A stretch of DNA of 45,903 bases, taken from contig CACWPM010000028.1 in assembly GCA_902762795.1 (NCBI GenBank), positions 1 to 45,903 of the forward strand, written 5' to 3'. The notes under the pieces were generated by a model. That model searched no databases and had not been told where the DNA came from. It was given only the letters and a program-made list of their open reading frames with translations. A program made the position numbers and the translations under genes. Positions 32,162-40,445 of this stretch are shown here, one piece after another (the first letter of the stretch is position 1; every line of letters starts with the position of its first letter). The stretch is from Fibrobacter succinogenes. GTDB taxonomy: Bacteria > Fibrobacterota > Fibrobacteria > Fibrobacterales > Fibrobacteraceae.

Positions 32162-35100
32162 ATGATTAAGCAATCATTGAAAGTTGCCTCGCTCGCTGTC
32201 CTCGGCTTGAGCGTTACAGCTGCAATGGCTCAGCCGAAACGTCCGCATCTGGCTGTGTACAAGTTCTTCGATGAACAGTACCGTCCGGGTGGATACGATT
32301 ACTCTTATGGCGGCAAGAGCAAGGGTGTCACAATTACCAAGGATGGCGGTTACAAGTCCAAGGCCGCCCTCAACATCAAGTTGGACCCGAAGGAATACTC
32401 CGGTGCGTCCATTTGCCTTTACAACGAATTCTTCGACTTGAACAAGTACATGCTTGATTCCAAGGTCGAATTCATGATCAAGGGCAAGAACGGTGGCGAA
32501 GCCGTGAAGGTCGGTCTCCTCGACGAAGAAGTTTCTGACGGCAAGAAGACTCAGGTCGTTCTTCCGATGAACAAGTACATCGAAGGCGGCGCCATAACGA
32601 AGGATTGGAAGAAGGTTTCCATTCCTCTCGTGGACTTCCCGGACCGTGGTCTCTACTGGGACAACACCCGCAAGTCCGAATTCCCGTCTCGTATCGACTG
32701 GGACAAGATTGCTGAAATCCGTTTCTCCATTGACAAGAGCGCTGCAAGCGAATTCGAAGTCTGGGTGGACAACATCGAAATCGTGAAGGGCAACAAGAAG
32801 GCTGCCCCGAAGAAGCAGATGGTCTACTGGGACGAAAACAACGATGTCATCGACGGTCCGAAGAATCCGGAAAAGCTCGATGGCAAGGCAAAGACTCTCG
32901 CAACGTTCTATGACAACCAGGTCAAGGGTTTCTCTTACAGCTACGGTGGTCTCACCGCTCAGCGTGAAGCTCAGTCCAAGACTCCGGGCAACAAGAACGT
33001 GCTTGCCATGTACATCGACAACAACGACTGGTCCGGTGTGACCTACTCTCTTGGTGAAGGCAAGTTCATCGACCTCTCCAAGGTGCGTAACAAGGGTGGT
33101 CTCTACTTCTGGATCAAGGGTAAGCTCGGCGGCGAAAAGCTCTATGTCGGTATCCTTGATAACCAGGGCAACGACGTGAAGAGCCAGACCAAGCTTGGCC
33201 TCAATGACTGGATCAAGGTCTCCAAGGACTGGCAGCTCGTCAAGATTCCTCTGAAGCGCTTCATGGACAAGGGCAAGGCTTGGGACGCTAACAAGCAGGC
33301 CGAAGTCGCGAAGGACGTGCAGTGGAACAAGATCCAGGAAATCCGTTTCTCTGTCGGTAAGGGCGAAAACCAGGGCGAACCGGGCAAGCCGGCTCCTGTG
33401 ACTGTCTTTGTCGATCAGATTACGTTTACCGAAAACATTGACTGGGTTGACCCGGATCTCAAGTGGGATTCCTTCAAGTCCAACGCTCCGGATCTCGTCA
33501 TTACGGACTTCGAAAGCAAGTTCGCTAAGGACAAGTGGGAACCTTCTACGGGTCCGAAGTCTCAGCTCAAGTTCAAGGTTGAAAACTGCCCCGAATTCAA
33601 GAGCAACTGCTTGAACATCGAACACTACCTCCTCGCCGACTGGGTCGATGTGGTGTTTGACATGAAGAAGACTGGCCGCCCGGCAACGGATCGCGACTGG
33701 ACAAAGCACTGGGGCATCATGTTCGATGTCTATTCCGAAAAGGCTTGGCAGTCCATTACCGTCCAGGTGCAGGATGCAGGCAACGAAATCTTCGTTTCCA
33801 ACGTCGGTGCTCCGAAGGGCAAGACGACCCTCCTCGTTCCGTTCCGCACCTTCGGCAAGTTCCCGTACTATCAGCCGCCTGAGGCTGTCGAAAACGGCAT
33901 CTTTGACCTCAAGGGTGTAGTCAACCTCGACTTCAAGCCGAGTGGCGAAGGTACTGCCGGTGGCTTCAAGATTGATAACGTCCGCTTGACCAACCAGCGT
34001 GAAGTGAAGGCCAAGGAACGTCCGGCTGTCATCAAGGTCGTGGTGAAGGGCGAAAAGGATGTCCTCAACCCGAATATCTCTGGTGGCTTGTTCGGTATCA
34101 ACGCTGCCCTCTGGGATGGCGACATGCTCGACAACAAGAACTTCAAGGTTCAGACTCGTGAATTTGCAAAGCGCATCAACCACGGCATTATCCGTTATCC
34201 GGGTGGTCTCCGTGCTGATGACGACCACTGGAAGGAAATCCTCGACAACCACGACTGGATGGTCGATACCGACGAATTCCTCGAATGGTTGAAGAAGACT
34301 GGCAGTAACGCTATGTTCACCGTGAACTTCGGTTCTGGCACGGAACAGGAAGCCGCAGCCTGGGTCAAGCACACGAACGTTGACAAGAAGGCCGGCATCC
34401 TCTACTGGGAAATCGGTAACGAAGTCTATGGTAACTGGCATCCGTACTACGAAAAGTATGGTAAGGATGGCGGTACCATCTATGGTAAGCGTGCTCGCAA
34501 GTTCATCGAAGCCATGAAGAAAGTGGATCCGTCCATCAAGGTGGCTGTGCTCGGTGTTCTCGAAGGCGACTGGAATGACAAGGTTCTCGCCGAAACGGGT
34601 GACATCGCTGATGGTCTCATTGTTCACCACTACCCGCAGCACTTCGGTGAAGAAAACGACTTCGCTTTGCTATCCGCTCCGCAGACGCTCACTGCTATCT
34701 ACGAACGCTTGCACAAGGTCGTTGACAAGTGGACTTCCAAGTTCAACAAGGACAAGAAGATTGAACTCTGGCTCACCGAATGGAACTCTGTTGACTTCAA
34801 CCCGGGCCCGCAGACTCTCTCTGTCGAAAACGGCTTGTTCGTCGCTGACTACCTCGGTATGCTCGCTACTGAAAACGTCGATAACGCTCAGTACTGGGAC
34901 ATCCACAACGACATCACTCCGGAAGGCGGTGACTACGGTTACTTGACCCGTTCCGGTGAAGACTGCATGAACTGCCCGCGTCCGAGCTACTGGGCTTTCC
35001 AGATGGCTTCCGACGCTCTCCGCGGCAAGCTCATGAAGACCACCATCAAGGGCGACGAAGACGCTCTCCTCACGGCCTACTGGACCGAGAACGGCAACAA

Positions 35101-35323
35101 GAAGCAGTTGCTCCTCGTGAACAAGAGCCCGTATAGCGACTTCGACATCAAGCTCGATATCCCGGGCTTCAAGGGCAAGGCCAGCGTCCAGACTCTCGAC
35201 AAGAGTTCCGAAAAGCTCAAGGAAGGCTGGGCAAACGATCCGTCCAAGAAGGCTAAGACTGTCGATATCACGAAGGGTATCAAGGTCGGCAAGCGCACCC
35301 TTACTCTCATCACTTTGAACTAA
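32162..35323 (+). CDS. GH51 endoglucanase with N-terminal carbohydrate-binding modules (EGF/Cel51A-like)
   Basis: This protein has 1053 residues from MIKQ; AAAGG lies 9 nt upstream and an in-frame ATG at 32153 abuts it, so the second ATG is chosen. The signal peptide ends AAMA before QPKRPH. Two related beta-sandwich modules of CBM11-like type follow: about 30-215 with FRLSIDKSA-like strands ending VWVDNIEIV, and about 240-425 ending VFVDQITF. A third module (about 440-620) ends FKIDNVRLT. The GH51 (beta/alpha)8 domain follows, with acid/base E754 in EIGNEVYGNW and nucleophile E873 in LWLTEWNSV, then a C-terminal beta domain. It likely cuts cellulose or xylan at the cell surface. The match to F. 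succinogenes EGF is from memory. Codon use is strongly biased, suggesting high expression. Confidence 0.88.
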   Translation: MIKQSLKVASLAVLGLSVTAAMAQPKRPHLAVYKFFDEQYRPGGYDYSYGGKSKGVTITKDGGYKSKAALNIKLDPKEYSGASICLYNEFFDLNKYMLDSKVEFMIKGKNGGEAVKVGLLDEEVSDGKKTQVVLPMNKYIEGGAITKDWKKVSIPLVDFPDRGLYWDNTRKSEFPSRIDWDKIAEIRFSIDKSAASEFEVWVDNIEIVKGNKKAAPKKQMVYWDENNDVIDGPKNPEKLDGKAKTLATFYDNQVKGFSYSYGGLTAQREAQSKTPGNKNVLAMYIDNNDWSGVTYSLGEGKFIDLSKVRNKGGLYFWIKGKLGGEKLYVGILDNQGNDVKSQTKLGLNDWIKVSKDWQLVKIPLKRFMDKGKAWDANKQAEVAKDVQWNKIQEIRFSVGKGENQGEPGKPAPVTVFVDQITFTENIDWVDPDLKWDSFKSNAPDLVITDFESKFAKDKWEPSTGPKSQLKFKVENCPEFKSNCLNIEHYLLADWVDVVFDMKKTGRPATDRDWTKHWGIMFDVYSEKAWQSITVQVQDAGNEIFVSNVGAPKGKTTLLVPFRTFGKFPYYQPPEAVENGIFDLKGVVNLDFKPSGEGTAGGFKIDNVRLTNQREVKAKERPAVIKVVVKGEKDVLNPNISGGLFGINAALWDGDMLDNKNFKVQTREFAKRINHGIIRYPGGLRADDDHWKEILDNHDWMVDTDEFLEWLKKTGSNAMFTVNFGSGTEQEAAAWVKHTNVDKKAGILYWEIGNEVYGNWHPYYEKYGKDGGTIYGKRARKFIEAMKKVDPSIKVAVLGVLEGDWNDKVLAETGDIADGLIVHHYPQHFGEENDFALLSAPQTLTAIYERLHKVVDKWTSKFNKDKKIELWLTEWNSVDFNPGPQTLSVENGLFVADYLGMLATENVDNAQYWDIHNDITPEGGDYGYLTRSGEDCMNCPRPSYWAFQMASDALRGKLMKTTIKGDEDALLTAYWTENGNKKQLLLVNKSPYSDFDIKLDIPGFKGKASVQTLDKSSEKLKEGWANDPSKKAKTVDITKGIKVGKRTLTLITLN

Positions 35324-35365
35324 GTGAATTAGGGTTCGTGAACTAGATTTTCGAAATCTTGAAAA

Positions 35366-35397
35366 GGACTCCGCCGAAAGGCGGAGTTCTTTTTTTG
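35366..35397 (+). terminator. Intrinsic terminator after the GH51 gene
   Basis: The stem ACTCCGCC/GGCGGAGT (35368-35375, 35380-35387) has a GAAA loop, followed by TCTTTTTTTG. Confidence 0.9.
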
Positions 35398-35466
35398 CGT
35401 AATCTTGGAAATGTGGATTTAGATGTGTGGCGGATGATGTGTGGAGAACTTTGTACGATGTGGTTT

Positions 35467-35854
35467 TTACGTACTTTGGAGTGAAAAAATCCGTGTGTAG
35501 TACGTAAATTGAAATTGCTTAATTTGTGTGTTACGTACATGAGGGTGGAAATCGTGGATTTAGTACGTAATTTTCACAATTTTATGTGTGAAAAAAGCGA
35601 AATTTCGGTCATTTATTGCTTTAAAGTCCTTTGAAAATCGATTTTGTGCATGTTTTTTTCGTTTTTTACGTACTAAGAGCTTCAAATTATGTTTCGCAGT
35701 ACGTAAGCAATGAAACTTGAGCATTTTAAATTCCGTTTTTACGTACTAAGAGCTTCAAATTATGTTTCGCAGTACGTAAGCAATGAAACTTGAGCATTTT
35801 AAATTCCGTTTTTACGTACTTAGATGCATAAATTAAGTTTTTGAAGTACGTAAA
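35467..35854. repeat. Array of five TTACGTACT...AGTACGTAA inverted repeats, with a 73-bp tandem duplication
   Basis: Ten TACGTA hexamers (35468, 35501, 35532, 35564, 35667, 35700, 35740, 35773, 35813, 35847) form five dyads. Each dyad has 8-9-bp arms (longer in the last) and a 23- to 24-nt spacer. Bases 35663-35735 and 35736-35808 are a perfect 73-bp tandem repeat, and a diverged third copy follows. The first two dyads have different spacer sequences but the same arms. A dyad-sized gap with no match lies between dyads 2 and 3. The 35398-35853 gap holds no gene. The array ends 42 nt before the start codon of the next gene. Confidence 0.9.
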
Positions 35855-35881
35855 TGGAGTGGCTTACGCGTGTTTCCTTTA

Positions 35882-35889
35882 TGTATATT
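35882..35889 (+). promoter_or_regulatory. Probable -10 box placed for a leaderless transcript
   Basis: TGTATATT is separated from ATG 35896 by 6 nt. The paralogous gene at 40446 has the same box with the same 6-nt spacing. Transcription would start about at the ATG. Confidence 0.45.
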
Positions 35890-35895
35890 AGCTAT

Positions 35896-37236
35896 ATGCG
35901 GGTTAATTTTGATCATATGATGGTTTCGATTGGTGTGCGCGTTTTTTCATCGAGCGCATTTCTTGTTTTGCTTTTGTTTGGCTCCTTGTTTGCTTCGGAA
36001 AAATCACTTGATGACGCATCTGAAAAAACAGCGGATAGCGTTCATCTACATGACGTGATGGATTTGTTCGTGCAGAACCCTCATATTGCAACCCCGCAGG
36101 ATTCCTTGAAAGTGAAATCCGTAACGGGTTATGTCGATACGTCCGCACATTTTGATTGGCCGCTGGGCTTTGAAACCAGCTCGCAAAAAGAACGTAACGA
36201 GTCCAAACAATTCCGTGCAGCTATAGCGAAAGCTTTGGATGAAGAACGTTACGATGACTTGAAAATGATTATGAAGGATGTTGAAGCTTATGAACGGACG
36301 GCTCAGATTTATCCTGTTTTTTATGCTAATGACAAGCTTGTCCTTCAATACTTTTTAAAGAATTTTGATTACCTGAGCCATGTGGATTCAATTAAAGTGG
36401 TACCGGAGTTCGGTTTTTACAATGACGAATTCCAAGGGATTCTGTACGGCAAACTGCGAAAACATATAGAGCTCGGGACGCTTGATTCTAATCTCAAAAA
36501 AGTAGAAAATGAAAGCGACCGCACATTCATTTATATTATTCTAAATAGCTTGTTTGTGCCCAAAGAACATGTTTCATCGATGATCGAAAAATACAAGTAC
36601 CAATTGACCGATGAGCAACAACTGTTTTTCTTGGTCAAGCATTTTTGGCATAAAGAAGATTATGATTCAAAAAATTACGGGGCGTTTTCTTGGGGTGGGG
36701 CTGTTATAAAGTCTTTCGGTCGTTTGTCGGATAAAATCGGATTAAGCCCTGGAATGTATCTTGGCATTGACTTCGTTCGCAAGGATTTTCTGTACGAATG
36801 GTTTATGGATATCAACGGTTGCCAAAATAAGGAACAGGATTCCTTGCAGTTTTACGATATGCGGTGGGATTTTAATTTTGGCTACACGTTCTTAAAAAAA
36901 GATCATTTGAACTTGTTTGGCTATGTTACTGCGGGTTTTGGTCTGAATGGACTTAGCGCTCGAGGAAAAGATTCTAACGACAAGGCGAATAAGGATTTGC
37001 CAACTCAGTTCAGTTCGGCTTTTGGAACGGGGGTGATGGTGGATGTGTTCTTTACAGAAAAAGACCATGTACATCACGGACTTCGCTTTAGGACTGGTGT
37101 GAGGAGCCTTTTTTCGGGAGATGTCCTGAGAACGTCCGGTGTTAGGTTGTATGCATCTCTTGAATGGACGTTCCGGGAGTATACTAAAAAGCCTGTTGAT
37201 TTTGACTTTTCGTTCAGAGAAAAGGGGGTGAAATGA
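35896..37236 (+). CDS. Unknown envelope protein, paralog of the 40446 gene
   Basis: This protein has 446 residues from MRVNFDHMM, chosen because the paralog starts MRV at the same distance from a TGTATATT box; the frame is open back to 35854. The signal peptide is near FLVLLLFGSLFA (cut before SEKS). A helical, acidic middle (about 100-260) contains ESDRTFIYIILNSLF, which is shared with the paralog (ESDRTFILIILNSFF). The C-terminal third has barrel-like strands (FNFGYTFLKKDHLNLFGYVTAGFG, LRFRTGVRS and VRLYASLEWTF) and also aligns with the paralog to the end. It is probably an outer-membrane anchored protein with a periplasmic helical domain. Its stop overlaps the next start (ATGA). I do not recognise the family. 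Confidence 0.65.
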   Translation: MRVNFDHMMVSIGVRVFSSSAFLVLLLFGSLFASEKSLDDASEKTADSVHLHDVMDLFVQNPHIATPQDSLKVKSVTGYVDTSAHFDWPLGFETSSQKERNESKQFRAAIAKALDEERYDDLKMIMKDVEAYERTAQIYPVFYANDKLVLQYFLKNFDYLSHVDSIKVVPEFGFYNDEFQGILYGKLRKHIELGTLDSNLKKVENESDRTFIYIILNSLFVPKEHVSSMIEKYKYQLTDEQQLFFLVKHFWHKEDYDSKNYGAFSWGGAVIKSFGRLSDKIGLSPGMYLGIDFVRKDFLYEWFMDINGCQNKEQDSLQFYDMRWDFNFGYTFLKKDHLNLFGYVTAGFGLNGLSARGKDSNDKANKDLPTQFSSAFGTGVMVDVFFTEKDHVHHGLRFRTGVRSLFSGDVLRTSGVRLYASLEWTFREYTKKPVDFDFSFREKGVK

Positions 37237-38840
37237 TGGTTCGTCGATTATTCCTGTTCCTTTTGGTCATGGCATCCCTTTCTTTTGCTGGGCGATATGT
37301 CACGTATAATATCGTTCTTTCCGATTCTTCTGTGGGTTTTTCTCAATCGCAGACGGTTGCGCAAAAACTGCAAACGGCCCCGGTTGCATATTACGGGAGC
37401 CTTATACAAAGAAAATATTTGCAGAAGGAATTTTATGAATTGGAGAATGCGGAATTCGAACAAAAATTTCCGCGTGTTTATGAGTCCTTTCTCGGTTGGT
37501 CCAACTATAAGCTGAAACGCCAGAATGAACTTTTGTCACGGGCTCCGGAACAATACCAGAAAATGTTTGAGCAACGCTATGCTTCGATGGGGGTAAAAGG
37601 CTTTTTCTTGATCCACGATGAAATCCGTGTAGATAAAGTCTATGACAAGGCAACCAAGACATGGGTAACGCCCAAGCCCGAAGACGCAAAGAAAGAACTG
37701 TTTTCCTTTGCGTATGTCGGGCCGGATATTTCCCAGGATTCTTCGTGGAAAATTTCCCAAAGAATGATGGTGCTTTTGCCCAAGTCCGAAGACAAGTTGA
37801 AGCCGGTCAAGAGAATTTTTTTCATGGACGGTTATTCAGAAGAGTGCTATTCCTTGATGGATACATCGATTCTTGAAAAAATTCATTACTTTCCGCATCG
37901 TTTGAAGTATGATGTGAAACCGACTGCCGCGATGTCAGCTCGTGAAAAAATGCAAGCTTTTGTTGAAACCGGCGATTACGCATCTGCGGGTGCTCTAGCG
38001 GAATCTGCGGATTTGTCGCCTCGTTCAAAAATTCTTATGAAAATTTTGAACCGCAATTATGGTTTCATCGTGAATAGCGATTCAATGGGGCGCTATCTCG
38101 ATGAATATAACAGTTTCTTTTATTCCGATAGCTTGGACGAGACTTTAGATAAAGCGGTCGTGCGCGAATACACGGAGAATAAATATTGCAATTCCTTGCG
38201 AAACGTTCCAAATATCGATGAAAATGATGTTTGTAGAGTGGTTAGAAAGGTCGCTTTAAAAGAATTCCCGGAGCCGGTCGTTAATAGTGTGAGTCCTTTT
38301 AGATTCCATGCTTATGCCGATTTTGGGCGACCGTTCTTAGTCGGCGATTTCCCTGATTTTGATCCTGTGTTTTATTTAGGTTTTGGTTTTAATTTTTATT
38401 TAGGCGACTTGTTTGGCGGAATCGGGCTGAGCATCCGCAAATTGGACGCCAAGTGCGATTCCTGCGGCACGGGGGATTTTGGTGCGCATGTTGAGATTGG
38501 ATATTTATGGTTGAAAAGGGATTATATTGAAAGCGGCGTTTGGGGAAATCTCGGATTCGCGGCGATCGAAATTCCACCGCAAAAAGGTGTCGCCGATTCG
38601 GAATACCAACATGAGCGCTATTTCCGTTATGGTTTTGGTGTTTACGTTGAGGCTCTTTTCCCGAAACTTGTCGGGAAACCTCTTAATAGCTTCTTTGAAC
38701 GGGGAATAGGAAACCGTTTTGGCGTGCGTCTAAAGCTTGGTATGCAGAATATTAAAATTTCGGATATCGGTCATGCAAATGGACTTTCTCCGTTTGTTTC
38801 GCTTGGTTTTTCATGGCATTGCATGGGTGTGCGAAACTAG
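37233..38840 (+). CDS. Unknown secreted or outer-membrane protein
   Basis: This 535-residue protein is translationally coupled to the gene before it through an ATGA overlap (37233-37236). The signal peptide MMVRRLFLFLLVMASLSFA is cut before GRYVTY. The first 340 residues are mixed alpha/beta with many charged residues and no motif I know. From about residue 345 the sequence turns to barrel-like strands (FRFHAYADFGRPF, DPVFYLGFGFNFYLGDLFGGIGLSI and GAHVEIGYLWL), and the protein ends SLGFSWHCMGVRN. Cys pairs near CDSCGTGD could form a surface disulfide. With its neighbour it may form a two-protein envelope complex. No terminator for this strand is evident before the tRNA genes. Confidence 0.6.
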   Translation: MMVRRLFLFLLVMASLSFAGRYVTYNIVLSDSSVGFSQSQTVAQKLQTAPVAYYGSLIQRKYLQKEFYELENAEFEQKFPRVYESFLGWSNYKLKRQNELLSRAPEQYQKMFEQRYASMGVKGFFLIHDEIRVDKVYDKATKTWVTPKPEDAKKELFSFAYVGPDISQDSSWKISQRMMVLLPKSEDKLKPVKRIFFMDGYSEECYSLMDTSILEKIHYFPHRLKYDVKPTAAMSAREKMQAFVETGDYASAGALAESADLSPRSKILMKILNRNYGFIVNSDSMGRYLDEYNSFFYSDSLDETLDKAVVREYTENKYCNSLRNVPNIDENDVCRVVRKVALKEFPEPVVNSVSPFRFHAYADFGRPFLVGDFPDFDPVFYLGFGFNFYLGDLFGGIGLSIRKLDAKCDSCGTGDFGAHVEIGYLWLKRDYIESGVWGNLGFAAIEIPPQKGVADSEYQHERYFRYGFGVYVEALFPKLVGKPLNSFFERGIGNRFGVRLKLGMQNIKISDIGHANGLSPFVSLGFSWHCMGVRN

Positions 38841-38895
38841 TGGGGATGGCAATCGATTCCAGATTGTCGAATGAGCCTGGCGTGTGTCAGGCATA

Positions 38896-38923
38896 AAAAA
38901 ACACCATCTCGACGAGATGGTGT
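38896..38923 (-). terminator. Intrinsic terminator downstream of the tRNA-Lys genes
   Basis: A 10-bp stem ACACCATCTC/GAGATGGTGT (38901-38910, 38914-38923) has a 3-nt loop and is followed on the minus strand by seven T residues. Confidence 0.85.
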
Positions 38924-38927
38924 CTAG

Positions 38928-39000
<73 letters not shown>

Positions 39001-39152
39001 AAAATTCTAGGCCGCCTTTTGGCAATATGTTTTGCAAAAATCAAAAGTCGCAGTTTCAAAGTTCGTTAGCTTCCGCTTTCGCTTTCAAAAACGCTTAGCT
39101 TTGTCTGACGCTTTTGTATTTGCCGCACTTGACCTTTCGGTCTAATGCTTAG

Positions 39153-39225
<73 letters not shown>

Positions 39226-39437
39226 ATAGTCGCTTAGGACGCGCTCAATTTTAGAAATAATGGACGCTATTGGCAAGGGGAATTGGTGATTTTTTTCAAA
39301 AAAAATACTAGTTGTTATTTCCAAGTTTCTCGTTACTGAAATTGTGTTTGGAGTTGCTAGAATACGTTGATATGAATTTTTCTAATATTCAGCAGCTGAT
39401 AAAAGGCGAATAAGGCCTAGTTTTCGGCAACGGGTTT

Positions 39438-39472
39438 CTAAAATCTAAGATCTAAGTTCTATATTCTACTCC
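39438..39472. repeat. Heptad array ending at the recombinase start codon
   Basis: Five units of the form CTAnnnT or CTAnnnn (CTAAAAT, CTAAGAT and three more) start at 39438, 39445, 39452, 39459 and 39466. The next base begins the ATG at 39473. Confidence 0.7.
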
Positions 39473-40372
39473 ATGAGCCTTAATTCAAATCGTCTGGATA
39501 ATTTTCTTTCGCACCTCGGGGTGGAAAGGAACCTTTCTCCAGTGACAATCCAGAGCTATCAGGAAGACTTGAGGCATTTTATCGCTTGGTTGGATGATAA
39601 CGGGTTCGATTTGAAAGCATTGACGCCCGAAAAGCTGGATGATTTCTTGACGTTTACTGCGGGGCAGGTGGAGTATTCCCCGACTTCGGTGGCGAGGCAT
39701 TTTTCGAGCTTGCGCGGGTTCCTCAAGTATATGCAGAACCAGGGGGAATACGACTATAGCACGGAATCGATGCTTGCAACGCCTAAACTTGGACATTATC
39801 TGCCGCTGTACCTGACACGTGAAGAAATCGATAGTGTTTTTGAAAGTGCCGCGAATGGCAAGAACCCTCTTCGCGATACGGCTCTAATCGAGTTGTTGTA
39901 CAGTGGCGGACTTAGAATCTCGGAAGCGCTTGGTATCGGGCTTTCGCAAATTGACCTTGCAAACGAATGGCTCATGCCGATTGGCAAGGGCAACAAGCAA
40001 CGCCTGGTGCCGCTCGGGAGCAAGGCGAAGGAAAATCTCCGCGCATGGATAGAAGAGGGCCGACCGCTTACGCACCCGTCAACCGATAGAATTATACTTA
40101 ATTCATTCGGCAAACCCATGAGCCGCATGGGCGCTTGGAAAATCATCCAGACGCATACGGTGCACTTGAACAAACAAGTTTCGCCGCACACATTCCGCCA
40201 TAGCTTTGCAACGCACTGCCTGGAAGCGGGCATGGACTTGCGTGTTTTGCAGGAGCTGCTTGGACATGCGGACATCAGCACCACGCAAATTTACACGCAT
40301 ATCGACAAAGAATTTATCAAGCAGGAACACCGTAGTTTCCACCCGAGGGAAACTGCACATGCAGGAAGGTGA
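39473..40372 (+). CDS. xerD: Tyrosine recombinase, XerC/XerD type
   Basis: This 299-residue protein has the normal Xer length. The N-terminal SAM-like DNA-binding domain (about 8-95, NFLSHLGVERNLSPVTIQSY) is followed by the catalytic domain. Catalytic residues are R in GGLRISEALG, K in IGKGNKQRLVPL, H-R in SPHTFRHSFATH, H in LLGHADIST and Y in TTQIYTHI. The tail EHRSFHPR is closer to XerD than to XerC. It likely resolves chromosome dimers at dif. I see no second Xer gene or dif site here. It has no clear ribosome site, and the heptad array runs right up to its ATG. A role at the nearby TACGTA array is not supported by sequence. Confidence 0.88.
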   Translation: MSLNSNRLDNFLSHLGVERNLSPVTIQSYQEDLRHFIAWLDDNGFDLKALTPEKLDDFLTFTAGQVEYSPTSVARHFSSLRGFLKYMQNQGEYDYSTESMLATPKLGHYLPLYLTREEIDSVFESAANGKNPLRDTALIELLYSGGLRISEALGIGLSQIDLANEWLMPIGKGNKQRLVPLGSKAKENLRAWIEEGRPLTHPSTDRIILNSFGKPMSRMGAWKIIQTHTVHLNKQVSPHTFRHSFATHCLEAGMDLRVLQELLGHADISTTQIYTHIDKEFIKQEHRSFHPRETAHAGR

Positions 40373-40431
40373 AGAAACTATGTCTTGTATGGCAGTTGCT
40401 GTGAAATGCGAACTTTACGTTTTGTAAACTT

Positions 40432-40439
40432 TGTATATT
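40432..40439 (+). promoter_or_regulatory. Probable -10 box placed for a leaderless transcript
   Basis: TGTATATT lies 6 nt before ATG 40446, as at 35882. A TTTACG-TTTT-GTAAA imperfect dyad (about 40414-40427) sits just upstream. Confidence 0.45.
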
Positions 40440-40445
40440 TACATT

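Noticed and set aside
32174-34642. 822-codon open frame antisense to the GH51 gene
   Set aside because: It is a codon-bias shadow of the highly expressed cellulase gene, with low-complexity Leu/Val/Glu composition and no domain. The sense strand has full GH51 motifs.
35531-35570. Dyad 2 as a transcription terminator
   Set aside because: Its spacer is 24 nt and no T-run follows the right arm beyond TTTT. The GH51 terminator at 35366-35397 already ends that transcript.
35467-35854. CRISPR array
   Set aside because: The units are 73 bp with identical internal sequence in the best copies. Arms, not whole repeats, are conserved, and there are no cas genes.
35663-35854. dif or attC recombination sites near xerD
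   Set aside because: TTATGTT inside the units resembles part of a dif half-site, but no 11-6-11 arrangement is present. The arms do not match attC simple sites, and no integrase of integron type is seen.
39473-40372. Integrase of a genomic island at the tRNA-Lys genes
   Set aside because: The length, domain layout and tail are those of a housekeeping Xer recombinase. No direct repeat of a tRNA 3' end and no mobile genes follow.
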